This document shows, piece by piece, positions 8,574 through 19,289 of a stretch of 64,000 nucleotides of DNA (positions are counted from its first letter, which is position 1; every line of letters starts with the position of its first letter). Made by a program: the position numbers and the translations under genes. Location: assembly GCF_003259835.1 (NCBI RefSeq), contig NZ_QLMI01000004.1, positions 1 to 64,000 of the forward strand, given 5' to 3'. The DNA is from Flavobacterium aquaticum. GTDB taxonomy: Bacteria > Bacteroidota > Bacteroidia > Flavobacteriales > Flavobacteriaceae. A model generated the notes under the pieces. That model was not told the DNA's origin. It saw only the letters and a program-made list of their open reading frames with translations, and made no database searches.

Positions 8574-9033
8574 ATTTTTGTTTTTCAACTACAATTCCAA
8601 CTCCAAGAACATTCGGTAAATAAGGCCCAGTAAATTTACTTTTAACTGCAACTTTATATTTACCTTTTTCTAGATTTTGAAATGTTTTTATGGTTTGAAA
8701 CACATCGCAAATATCACCTGTACAATCACCAATATCTTTTCCTGACTCATCAATTAATTTCATAGCAACAGGCAGTACTTCCGACTTACCGTCAGGAGAT
8801 GTAATTTCAACTTCTAAAGGCACTTCTTTAAATTGAAACCCACTGATATGACCAAAATGTAATTTCAAGTCACAAACGGCTTCCGATTGCGTATTTTCGA
8901 ATTCAAATACTCTAACATCAGTTGCATCCCAACGATTATTATCAAAACTGGAATCAAAATCATCATGAATTTTACTCTTATTACATGACAAGAACGTAAA
9001 CAATAAAGTAATCAGAACAAATTTAGCTTTCAT
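8572..9033 (-). CDS. GldH-like lipoprotein
   Basis: A 153-residue lipoprotein: hydrophobic leader MKAKFVLITLLFTFLSC with the lipobox Cys, then a soluble domain. Its layout resembles the gliding lipoprotein GldH: an acidic start (DDFDSSF), a Trp (NRWDATDVRVFEF), an LHFGHISGF strand, a PDGK turn, the Gly-rich DIGDCTGDICDVFQ, EKGKYKVAV, and an ending in GVGIVVEK. I call it GldH-like, since it is quite diverged and has extra cysteines; it may not be the motility GldH. The start is ATG 9033; the TTG at 9042 is part of a -7 box. A terminator shared with lgt lies at its 3' end. Confidence 0.6.
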   Translation of the reverse strand: MKAKFVLITLLFTFLSCNKSKIHDDFDSSFDNNRWDATDVRVFEFENTQSEAVCDLKLHFGHISGFQFKEVPLEVEITSPDGKSEVLPVAMKLIDESGKDIGDCTGDICDVFQTIKTFQNLEKGKYKVAVKSKFTGPYLPNVLGVGIVVEKQK

Positions 9034-9039
9034 AGGTTT

Positions 9040-9047
9040 CAAATTTA
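9040..9047 (-). promoter_or_regulatory. -7 box TAAATTTG close to the start of the GldH-like gene
   Basis: The octamer matches TAnnTTTG and ends 7 bp before the ATG at 9033. If used, the transcript would start within a few bases of the ATG and be nearly leaderless. Confidence 0.35.
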
Positions 9048-9062
9048 GAAATATAAATATAT

Positions 9063-9094
9063 AAAAAAAGTCCTGATATGCATCAGGACTTTTC
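9063..9094 (-). terminator. Terminator after secDF
   Basis: Arms AGTCCTGAT and ATCAGGACT enclose ATGC, with an A run on the left that becomes the T run of the minus-strand transcript. Confidence 0.8.
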
Positions 9095-9115
9095 TATATA
9101 ATATAGACTAATTAC

Positions 9116-12037
9116 TTAGTCTTCTTTTTTGAATTCAGCCATTTTACGACCTTCTTTTTCACCAATTGTATCTTGCATCACTGGAGTTGCAATAAATAAA
9201 GATGAATAAGTTCCTACTAAGATACCTACTAAGATAGCAAATACGAAACCTCTAATAGTTTCACCTCCAAAAATGAAGATAGCCACTAATACTACTAATG
9301 TTGTAGCAGAAGTATTGATTGTTCTACTTAATGTAGTATTTAATGCTTTATTTACTAATCCTTTGAAATCTGGAGATGAATTGTAATCTAAGTATTCACG
9401 TACTCTATCAAATACAATTACCGTATCATTCAACGAGTATCCAATTACCGTTAAGATTGCTGCAATAAATGCTTGGTCAATCTCCATGTTGAAAGGTAAA
9501 ATTGTATAGAAGAATGAGAAGATACCCAATACGATTATCGTATCGTGTGCAACCGCAATTACAGCTGAGAAACCAAACTGCCATTTACGGAAACTAATCA
9601 TTAAGTAAACGAATACCACAAATAACGAACCTAAAACTGCCCATAAAGAGTTTGTCTTAATATCTTTAGAAATAGTTCCTGTTACTTTAGCAGAAGACAA
9701 AATACCAATTTTTTTACCTTCATATAAGTTAGCAAACTTATCATAAGTTAAATCAGCTGGTAAATATTTCTTTAAACCTTCATATAATTTTTGGTTTACT
9801 TCTTTATCTACTCCTTCACCTTCTTCGTCAACTTTATATTTAGTAGTAATTTTTAACTGATCGTTTCCACCATAAACTTTTGCTTCAGCACTTCCAAAAA
9901 CAGCTACTAAATCAGCCGTTACTTCTGGAGCAGAAACAGCTTTATCAAAACGTACTTGATATGTTCTACCTCCAACAAAATCCACACCTTGATTTAATCC
10001 TTTTGTTGCTAAAGAGAAAATACTCAATGCTACTAAAATACCTGAAACTACATAAGCAATTTTCTTCTTACCTAAGAAATCGATATTTAAATCTTTAAAC
10101 CAAGTTTTAGTTAATGAAGTTGAATAAGCTAATTTTTCATTTCTGCTTAAACTCCAATCTAAGAACATTCTTGTTACAAAAACTGCAGTAATTACAGAAG
10201 TAAAAATACCAATTAATAACGTTGTAGCAAAACCTTGAATTGGTCCAGTACCAAATACTAATAAGATGATAGCCGTAATTGCTGTGGTAACGTTAGCATC
10301 AATGATAGATGACATCGCACCTTTCCAAGTAAAAGCGTAATCTGTAGCTTCTTGTACCGATTTACCATTATCTAATTCTTCTTTAGCTCTTTCAAAAATG
10401 ATTACGTTAGCATCTACCGCCATACCTATCGTTAATACGATACCTGCAATACCTGGTAATGTTAATACAGCACCAAAACTTGCTAATGTTCCAAAAATGA
10501 ATAAGATGTTTACTAATAACGCTAAGTTAGCATAGAAACCAGTTTTACCATAGTAAACTACCATCCATAATAATACTAATGAGAAACCAATAACGAATGA
10601 CAACATACCATTATCGATAGCTTCTTGTCCTAATGATGGACCTACAACTTCAGATTGAACAATCTCTGCAGCAGCTGGTAATTTACCTGCTCTTAGAATG
10701 TTTGCTAAGTCTTTTGTTTCTTCAATTGTGAAGTTTCCAGAAATTTCTGATTGACCTCCTGTAATTGCTCCTTTACTTACACCAGGTGCAGAGTAAACGA
10801 TATTATCTAATACAATTGCAATTGCATTTCCTTGTTGTGAAACTGCTCCTGTAATTTGCTCCCATTTTCTAGCACCATTTCCATTCATTTGCATAGAAAC
10901 AGCTGGTTTACCTAATTGATCAAAAGTATCTCTTGCATCAACAATTACACCACCACTTAAAGGAGCTACATTATCTCTTGTTCCTTTTAATGCATATAAA
11001 TCTGTAACATCTGGAGTTTTAGCATTTGTTTTACCCCAAGCAAATCTAACATTTGATAAATTAGCTGGTAATAAAGCTTTAATGTCAGCTCTTTTTAAGT
11101 AAGCATTAATAGTTGCTGTATCTTTAGTTGCGAAAGTTCCAATGAAAGGTGAACCCTGCATCCCTGGAGCAACCATTTTACCTAAGAACGGACTATTAGC
11201 TGCAGCAGTTGTGTCAGCTTTGTCTGTTAATAAAGAATCGATTCCTGAAGTTTTTACAGGTGCTGCTTTAACAGCAACTTCTGTTTTCTTTAATGCCTCT
11301 TCAACAGACATTAAATATTGACCTACTTCTTCGATTTTATAAGTTTCCCAAAACTCTAATTGAGCTGTACTTTGTAATAATTTCTTAATACGATCTACAT
11401 CCTTAGCTCCTGGTAATTCTACCAAAATTCTACCAGAATTTCCTAATAATTGAATATTAGGTTGAGTAACTCCAAATTTATCAATACGCTCTCTTAATAC
11501 TTTGAAAGCACTTTCTACTGATTCTTGAACTTTTTGTTTGATGATTGGCTCTACTTGTTTGTTAGTCATATCAAACTTAATAACTTCATCTAAGTTTCTG
11601 TTTCCAAAAACATCAGCAGCGGCTAATTTTACATCAGCAGCATTAGCAGCATCAAAGAAAGCATCAATATAATCTTGATTTCCTTGTTGGTTTGCCTTTG
11701 CATCAGCCAATGCTTTGTTAAAAGCTGGATTCTTTGAATCATTAGCCAATCCTTTCAAAACATCTTTAACCGAAATTTGAAGAATAACGTTTAATCCTCC
11801 TTCTAAGTCAAGACCTTTGTTGATTTGGTTATTAGTAACTTCTTTGTAAGTATGCCCTAAGTATACTTTTTCTTTACCGATAGAATCTAAATAGCGTAAT
11901 TCTTTAGCTGTATCTCCTTTTGCAAAAGCTTTTGCATCAGAAACAATACTATTCGCTACGAAAGTAAAAGAAAGCTGGTATACACATACCAAAGCAAAGA
12001 TAATTGCGAAAAATTTAATAAGTCCTCTATTCTGCAT
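9116..12037 (-). CDS. secDF: Fused protein translocase subunit SecDF
   Basis: A 973-residue SecD-SecF fusion that uses the proton gradient to drive the late stage of Sec export. SecD occupies about residues 1-635: a first membrane segment, the GLDLEGGLNV motif, a large periplasmic region (80-470, with ARDTFDQLGKPAVSMQM and GQSEISGNF), then a membrane block with GMAVDANVIIFERAKEE. SecF occupies about 650-973, with GVDFVGGRTYQV, GYSLNDTVIVFDRVRE and a final membrane block. Fusion is the rule in Bacteroidetes. The Ala/Lys-rich stretch at about 250-300 (KAAPVKTSGIDSLL) is a flexible insertion. The start is ATG 12037, 38 bp after a TATATTTG box. The gene has its own terminator, so it is probably monocistronic. 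Confidence 0.96.
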   Translation of the reverse strand: MQNRGLIKFFAIIFALVCVYQLSFTFVANSIVSDAKAFAKGDTAKELRYLDSIGKEKVYLGHTYKEVTNNQINKGLDLEGGLNVILQISVKDVLKGLANDSKNPAFNKALADAKANQQGNQDYIDAFFDAANAADVKLAAADVFGNRNLDEVIKFDMTNKQVEPIIKQKVQESVESAFKVLRERIDKFGVTQPNIQLLGNSGRILVELPGAKDVDRIKKLLQSTAQLEFWETYKIEEVGQYLMSVEEALKKTEVAVKAAPVKTSGIDSLLTDKADTTAAANSPFLGKMVAPGMQGSPFIGTFATKDTATINAYLKRADIKALLPANLSNVRFAWGKTNAKTPDVTDLYALKGTRDNVAPLSGGVIVDARDTFDQLGKPAVSMQMNGNGARKWEQITGAVSQQGNAIAIVLDNIVYSAPGVSKGAITGGQSEISGNFTIEETKDLANILRAGKLPAAAEIVQSEVVGPSLGQEAIDNGMLSFVIGFSLVLLWMVVYYGKTGFYANLALLVNILFIFGTLASFGAVLTLPGIAGIVLTIGMAVDANVIIFERAKEELDNGKSVQEATDYAFTWKGAMSSIIDANVTTAITAIILLVFGTGPIQGFATTLLIGIFTSVITAVFVTRMFLDWSLSRNEKLAYSTSLTKTWFKDLNIDFLGKKKIAYVVSGILVALSIFSLATKGLNQGVDFVGGRTYQVRFDKAVSAPEVTADLVAVFGSAEAKVYGGNDQLKITTKYKVDEEGEGVDKEVNQKLYEGLKKYLPADLTYDKFANLYEGKKIGILSSAKVTGTISKDIKTNSLWAVLGSLFVVFVYLMISFRKWQFGFSAVIAVAHDTIIVLGIFSFFYTILPFNMEIDQAFIAAILTVIGYSLNDTVIVFDRVREYLDYNSSPDFKGLVNKALNTTLSRTINTSATTLVVLVAIFIFGGETIRGFVFAILVGILVGTYSSLFIATPVMQDTIGEKEGRKMAEFKKED

Positions 12038-12075
12038 TATTCTAAAATTTATTTATTCTATTTTATAAAAACGGA

Positions 12076-12083
12076 CAAATATA
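12076..12083 (-). promoter_or_regulatory. -7 box TATATTTG for secDF
   Basis: It matches TAnnTTTG and has a TTG about 20 bp further upstream (12104-12106, minus strand), close to the Bacteroidetes -33/-7 spacing. Confidence 0.55.
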
Positions 12084-12290
12084 TAATTTACAATAGGATT
12101 TAGCAATTTTATTTTCGATTAAAGCAACCTTTTTACCTAAGTTTCACTACAAAAACACATTATTCCTTAAAAATGAAACACTTGCACCTAAAAAAAGTAT
12201 TTCACAATACGAAAAATATTGTTGAAAACTCCAAATTTCAGAACCAAAAGATATTTTTAAATACCCTATCAAAAATAGTAATAACAAAAA

Positions 12291-12317
12291 AAAACTGCCA
12301 ATTTCTTGACAGTTTTT
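12291..12317 (-). terminator. Terminator after mdh
   Basis: Arms AAAACTGCCA and TTGACAGTTTT form an imperfect stem. The A run on the left (12284-12294) gives the minus-strand T tail. Confidence 0.7.
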
Positions 12318-12338
12318 CAATTTTATTTTGATGTAAAA

Positions 12339-13271
12339 TTACAATACTGATTTCAAATCGGCGTTCATGTTACGAACTGCATCTGCACTCTTAGCAAACA
12401 ATGCTTTTTCTGCATCATTTAATTGTACGTCAACGATTTTCTCAACACCGTTTTTACCAATGATACATGGAACTCCCATACAAATATCTTCTTGTCCGTA
12501 CTCACCTTCTAAGAATACTGAACATGGAATCATACGTTTTTGATCGTTTAAGATACTGTCCACTAAATACGCCACAGAAGCTCCTGGTGCATACCAAGCT
12601 GAAGTCCCTAATAAACCTGTTAAAGTAGCACCACCTACCATAGTATCAGCTGCAACTTTGTCTAACTCAGCTTGAGATAAGAAATTAGAAACTGGAACAC
12701 CATTATAAGAAGCTAAACGCGTTAATGGAATCATAGTAGTATCACCGTGACCTCCAATTACCATTCCTTGAACATCATTAGCTGGTTTATCTAATGCTTT
12801 TGATAAGAAATATTTGAAACGTGAGCTATCTAAAGCACCTCCCATTCCAATTACTCTATGCTTAGGTAATCCTGTTGCTTTTAATGTTAAATATGTCATA
12901 GTATCCATTGGATTTGACACTACTACAATAATTGCGTTTGGCGAATGAGTTAATACGTTATCAGCTACTGATTTAACGATTCCTGCATTAATTCCGATTA
13001 ATTCTTCACGAGTCATTCCAGGTTTTCTTGGAATACCTGATGTAATAACTACTACATCACTTCCAGCAGTTTTTGAATAATCTCCTGTTGTTCCGCTTAA
13101 TTGTGTGTTGAATACAGTTGTTGTAGCACATTGCATAATATCCATCGCTTTACCTTCAGCAAAACCTTCTTTGATGTCTACTAATACTACTTCGCTTGCG
13201 ATTCCTCTGTACGAAATAACATCTGCACATGTTGCACCTACGTTACCCGCACCTACTATTGTTACTTTCAT
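12339..13271 (-). CDS. mdh: Malate dehydrogenase (LDH-like type)
   Basis: NAD-dependent malate dehydrogenase of the citric acid cycle, which interconverts malate and oxaloacetate in the cytosol. The 310-residue protein starts with the Rossmann loop GAGNVGATCAD, followed by VDIKEG (the Asp that selects NAD), GIPRKPGMTREEL with substrate-binding arginines, VSNPMDTMTYL, and the catalytic His in GGHGDTTMIPL. This is the lactate-dehydrogenase-like class normal for Bacteroidetes. It starts 27 bp after the DUF6588 gene on the same strand, with no clear promoter between, so read-through from gyrB is possible. It ends at a terminator. Confidence 0.96.
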   Translation of the reverse strand: MKVTIVGAGNVGATCADVISYRGIASEVVLVDIKEGFAEGKAMDIMQCATTTVFNTQLSGTTGDYSKTAGSDVVVITSGIPRKPGMTREELIGINAGIVKSVADNVLTHSPNAIIVVVSNPMDTMTYLTLKATGLPKHRVIGMGGALDSSRFKYFLSKALDKPANDVQGMVIGGHGDTTMIPLTRLASYNGVPVSNFLSQAELDKVAADTMVGGATLTGLLGTSAWYAPGASVAYLVDSILNDQKRMIPCSVFLEGEYGQEDICMGVPCIIGKNGVEKIVDVQLNDAEKALFAKSADAVRNMNADLKSVL

Positions 13272-13298
13272 TTTGTTGTGTATATTAAAATTGTTAAA

Positions 13299-16287
<2,989 letters not shown>

Positions 16288-16440
16288 TTAGATAAAAAGA
16301 AGAAATAAAAACCATTGCAACTCATGGTTAAGTTATTAACATTTGTTAATTTTAAACAAAAGTGTCTTAAATCGAATAAAAATCGCCTTATTTTCAATTT
16401 TTAACTGTTTTTTAATTTCCTCAAAATAGGAGAAATAAAA

Positions 16441-16473
16441 AAAACCTCTTTAAAACACAATTAAAGAGGTCTT
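16441..16473 (-). terminator. Terminator after asnB
   Basis: Arms ACCTCTTTAA and TTAAAGAGGT enclose a 7-nt loop. The A run to the left gives the minus-strand T tail. Confidence 0.8.
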
Positions 16474-16500
16474 TCAAAACAACAAACCTAATAAAAAATA

Positions 16501-18117
16501 CTAAACCACTTCTTTTTCTACTGAAATCGACACATCCGCTTTCACATGAGCCGAATTAGCTCTTCCGCTTGGATCTTGGTTTTCTTGCCATTTTGGAATC
16601 CATTTGCGAACCGTTTGTGCCGCACTATCTTGTGGAAAATGCTTTTGAAATATTCTTCTGTAATAGAACGCTTCTTTTGTAACTGGTGTATTGTACGGAA
16701 ATAACACTTTTGCTTTTTCAAATTCTTCATCTGTTACTTGACTTGAACAATACTCGATTAAAGTATCAATCCAGTTGTAACCTACGCCATCAGAAAACTG
16801 CTCTTTCTGTCTCCATAAAATCTCTTCGGGTAAAAAGGGTTTTTCGGGTGTATCGAATGCTTTTCTTAAAATATATTTTTCAATTCCGTCGTAAGTTTTT
16901 GGCATTTTTTCTTCGGGTTGAATTTTAATCGCTAAATCCAAAAATGCTTTATCCAAAAACGGAACTCTTGCTTCTAATCCGTGCGCCATTGTGGATTTAT
17001 CAGCACGAAGTAAATCGGCTGTAAATAACTTTTGAACGCGTTCGATTGTTTCTTTTTGAAAATCCAATACAGATGGCGCATTTCTAAAGTACAAATAGCC
17101 TCCGAAAATTTCATCCGCTCCTTCACCTGATAATACCATTTTGATTCCTTTTTCAGTAATTGCTTTCGATAAGAAATACATTGGTGTACTCGCACGAATT
17201 GACGTTACATCATACGTTTCCAAATGCCAAATCAACTTATCTAAAATTTCGATTCCTTGTTCGACTGTGAAATGAATTTCGTGATGTGTTGTTCCAATGA
17301 AATCTGCTACTTTTTTTGCAGCAATTAAATCGGGTGCCGAAGCATCTAATCCGATAGAAAACGAATGCAATTCTTGCCCGCTTCCTTCTAACAATCTTGA
17401 CGTAATTGACGCTATTAAAGAAGAATCCAATCCACCAGAAAGCAATACTCCGAAAGGCACATCGCACATTAAACGTTTTTCAACTGCTTGGGTTAATGTT
17501 TTGTTTAACCCTTGTAAATCTAGTTTTTCAACAGCTTTTTCGTGTGCTTCCCATTCTGGTTTGTAGTATTTTACGAAACCTGTTTTTTCAGTGTAATAAT
17601 GTCCTGGAGGAAAAGTTGAAAATGACTTACATTGGTCGGTAATCGCTTTCATTTCAGACGCAAAATACAAACGACCTCTTTCGTCCATTCCGTAATACAA
17701 AGGCTTTACTCCAAGTGGGTCGCGAGCTACGATATAATCATCTCCATCGATAACAACTAATGCGAAAATCCCATCCAACATATCACAGAAATCGTAACCA
17801 AATTCTTCATACAAATGCACAATAACTTCAGAATCTGATGTCGTTCTAAACGTGTGATGTTTTAAAATGGTTTCTCTTAATTTTTTGTGATTGTATATTT
17901 CGCCATTATGCACCATCCAAGCGGAATTGGTTCCTTGAATCGGTTGTTTTCCTGTGTGTAAATCGACAATTGACAAACGTTCGTGTGCCAAAATATGTCC
18001 TTTCTCAGTAACATGAATATCACTTTCATCTGGACCACGATGACTCATTCTTTTAGACAATTGCTTCACTAAAGCTTCTTCTTTTCCTTTTCCTATAATG
18101 GCTAATATTCCGCACAT
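16501..18117 (-). CDS. asnB: Asparagine synthase B (glutamine-hydrolysing)
   Basis: Makes asparagine from aspartate, glutamine and ATP. The N-terminal class II glutaminase domain (about 1-190) begins MCGILAIIG, so the nucleophile Cys follows the cleaved Met; it also has RMSHRGPDES and HNGEIYNHKKLR. The synthetase domain (about 200-500) has the pyrophosphate loop LLSGGLDSSLIASI, SFSIGLDASAPD, MVLSGEGADEIFGGYLYF and LEARVPFLDKAFLD. At 538 residues it is the normal length. The gene has its own terminator, and the 236-bp upstream spacer is very AT-rich with no strong TAnnTTTG box. Confidence 0.96.
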   Translation of the reverse strand: MCGILAIIGKGKEEALVKQLSKRMSHRGPDESDIHVTEKGHILAHERLSIVDLHTGKQPIQGTNSAWMVHNGEIYNHKKLRETILKHHTFRTTSDSEVIVHLYEEFGYDFCDMLDGIFALVVIDGDDYIVARDPLGVKPLYYGMDERGRLYFASEMKAITDQCKSFSTFPPGHYYTEKTGFVKYYKPEWEAHEKAVEKLDLQGLNKTLTQAVEKRLMCDVPFGVLLSGGLDSSLIASITSRLLEGSGQELHSFSIGLDASAPDLIAAKKVADFIGTTHHEIHFTVEQGIEILDKLIWHLETYDVTSIRASTPMYFLSKAITEKGIKMVLSGEGADEIFGGYLYFRNAPSVLDFQKETIERVQKLFTADLLRADKSTMAHGLEARVPFLDKAFLDLAIKIQPEEKMPKTYDGIEKYILRKAFDTPEKPFLPEEILWRQKEQFSDGVGYNWIDTLIEYCSSQVTDEEFEKAKVLFPYNTPVTKEAFYYRRIFQKHFPQDSAAQTVRKWIPKWQENQDPSGRANSAHVKADVSISVEKEVV

Positions 18118-18322
18118 AACTTTTTTAGTTTAATCGTTGAAATGTTTAATTATTTAAATGAAAGAATTAATTCACTTAATTTGATGAAGCAAAATTGAAT
18201 ATATAAGTTTAAATAATAAACCTTAAAATTAATTTTAGTTATAATTTTAAACTAAAAATTGATTTTTTAATTAAATCATAAACTTTAAAAGTCGCTTTGA
18301 GTTTGTTTTAGTTACAAATCAT

Positions 18323-18350
18323 AAAAAAACCACTCGAGTGAGTGGCTTCT
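18323..18350 (-). terminator. Terminator after the GreA/GreB-like gene
   Basis: Stem CCACTC/GAGTGG round a GAGT loop, with an A run on the left that becomes the T tail. Confidence 0.8.
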
Positions 18351-18353
18351 GTA

Positions 18354-18803
18354 TTATTGAATTGTTTTTATTTGAAATCGATTGGTGTTTATTGCAATGA
18401 CATCTCCGACACTTTTTCCCAATAGCTGACTTCCTAATGGCGATTGTGGAGAAACGGCAATAATCATTTTATTTTCGAGTTGGATTTTTGGCAAAGCGGT
18501 GCTGACGTAAAATAACATTTCATTAGTGTGAACCAAACTTCCCAGAGCAACTTTGGTGTGAATTGCATCCGCATCAATTTTATCCACAACGTTTTTTTGA
18601 GCAATGATTTCAGCTAACTTTTGATTGAGTTTTTCTTGTTCCAAATGCATCATTGACAAAGCCGTTTCGTGCTTATCACCAGCCGAACCTTTCGCATCGT
18701 TTTGCGCATCTTGAGCCAAATCGGAAATCATAAAACGTAATTCGTTTATTTTCTCTGATAATAGATTTTGATAATGGGATTTTATTTTTTTTTTGAATGT
18801 CAT
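18354..18803 (-). CDS. GreA/GreB-like transcription elongation factor family protein
   Basis: A 149-residue protein. The N-terminal half is a predicted helical hairpin (LSEKINELRFMISDLAQDAQNDAKGSAGDKHETALSMMHLEQEKLNQKLAEI); the C-terminal half matches the FKBP-like Gre domain around SPLGSQLLGKSVGDVIAIN. True Gre factors clear stalled RNA polymerase by inserting the coiled coil with an acidic tip into the secondary channel. Here the hairpin is short and the tip is SAGDKHE instead of the usual acidic pair, so cleavage activity is doubtful; it may be a Gre- or Rnk-like polymerase binder. The start is ATG 18803. The name is moderately safe and the activity is not. Confidence 0.6.
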   Translation of the reverse strand: MTFKKKIKSHYQNLLSEKINELRFMISDLAQDAQNDAKGSAGDKHETALSMMHLEQEKLNQKLAEIIAQKNVVDKIDADAIHTKVALGSLVHTNEMLFYVSTALPKIQLENKMIIAVSPQSPLGSQLLGKSVGDVIAINTNRFQIKTIQ

Positions 18804-18855
18804 TGGTTTAACCGCTAAGGACGCTAAGAAGGCGCTAAGAACGCAAGGATTATTA
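18804..18855. repeat. Short CGCTAAG-type intergenic repeat
   Basis: The spacer reads as reiterated words: ACCGCTAAGGACGCTAAG, AAGGCGCTAAGAACGCAAGG. Related words occur at 19200-19283 and 53509-53540. Confidence 0.45.
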
Positions 18856-19185
18856 TTATTTTTCTTCTATTCTTTCCAATTTAATTAACTTACTTTCATT
18901 ATTTATAAAAGTAATAGTATCCGATGTATAATTTTCTTTTGAAAAAATAAGAGTCATTTCTTTATCACCAAAAGCTAATCCTGATATTTCATGAAATTGA
19001 AAATATCCTTGATTATCGGAAAATCCTAAAGCATCAAACTTATTAATTTCTTTTATCTGAACATTAGTTATTGGTTTATGAGTTTCGGAATCAACAATTA
19101 TTCCATCAACAGCTTGAAACCCATCACAAGAAACAAAAAGAAAAAATGAAGCCGAAAGAATTAAAAATTTAAAATACATTTTCAT
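18856..19185 (-). CDS. Small lipoprotein with carboxypeptidase-regulatory-like domain
   Basis: A 109-residue protein with lipobox leader MKMYFKFLILSASFFLFVSC. The mature part resembles one carboxypeptidase-regulatory-like (transthyretin-type) beta sandwich: VDGIIVDSETHKPITNVQIKEI, then GFSDNQGYFQFHEISG, and a final strand LIKLERIEEK. These domains are common add-ons in Bacteroidetes surface proteins; a stand-alone lipoprotein with one copy probably sits on the outer membrane. The substrate or partner is unknown. It is bracketed by intergenic repeats on both sides. Confidence 0.65.
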   Translation of the reverse strand: MKMYFKFLILSASFFLFVSCDGFQAVDGIIVDSETHKPITNVQIKEINKFDALGFSDNQGYFQFHEISGLAFGDKEMTLIFSKENYTSDTITFINNESKLIKLERIEEK

Positions 19186-19199
19186 TGTTTATGATAGTT

Positions 19200-19283
19200 T
19201 AACCACAATGAGCACAAAGATGTCACTAAGCGCACAAAAAACCTTAGTGAACCTTGTGTAAACCTTAGTGAACTTTGTGGTTA
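19200..19283. repeat. Intergenic imperfect inverted repeat with AACCACAA ends
   Basis: The left end AACCACAATGAGCACAAAG and the right end CTTAGTGAACTTTGTGGTT are inverted relative to each other, and CCTTAGTGAAC occurs twice inside. It could fold into a long imperfect hairpin in the spacer after the barrel gene. It has no T-run terminator character. Confidence 0.6.
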
Positions 19284-19289
19284 CATATT

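Larger units (their letters stand above)
12038..12338. other. Non-coding spacer between secDF and mdh
   Basis: It holds the secDF promoter near its left end and the mdh terminator near its right end. Between them (about 12090-12290) I see only AT-rich sequence with no gene, repeat or hairpin. Confidence 0.6.

Noticed and set aside
9116..12037. SecD-SecF fusion as a novelty
   Set aside because: A single SecDF polypeptide is normal in Bacteroidetes.
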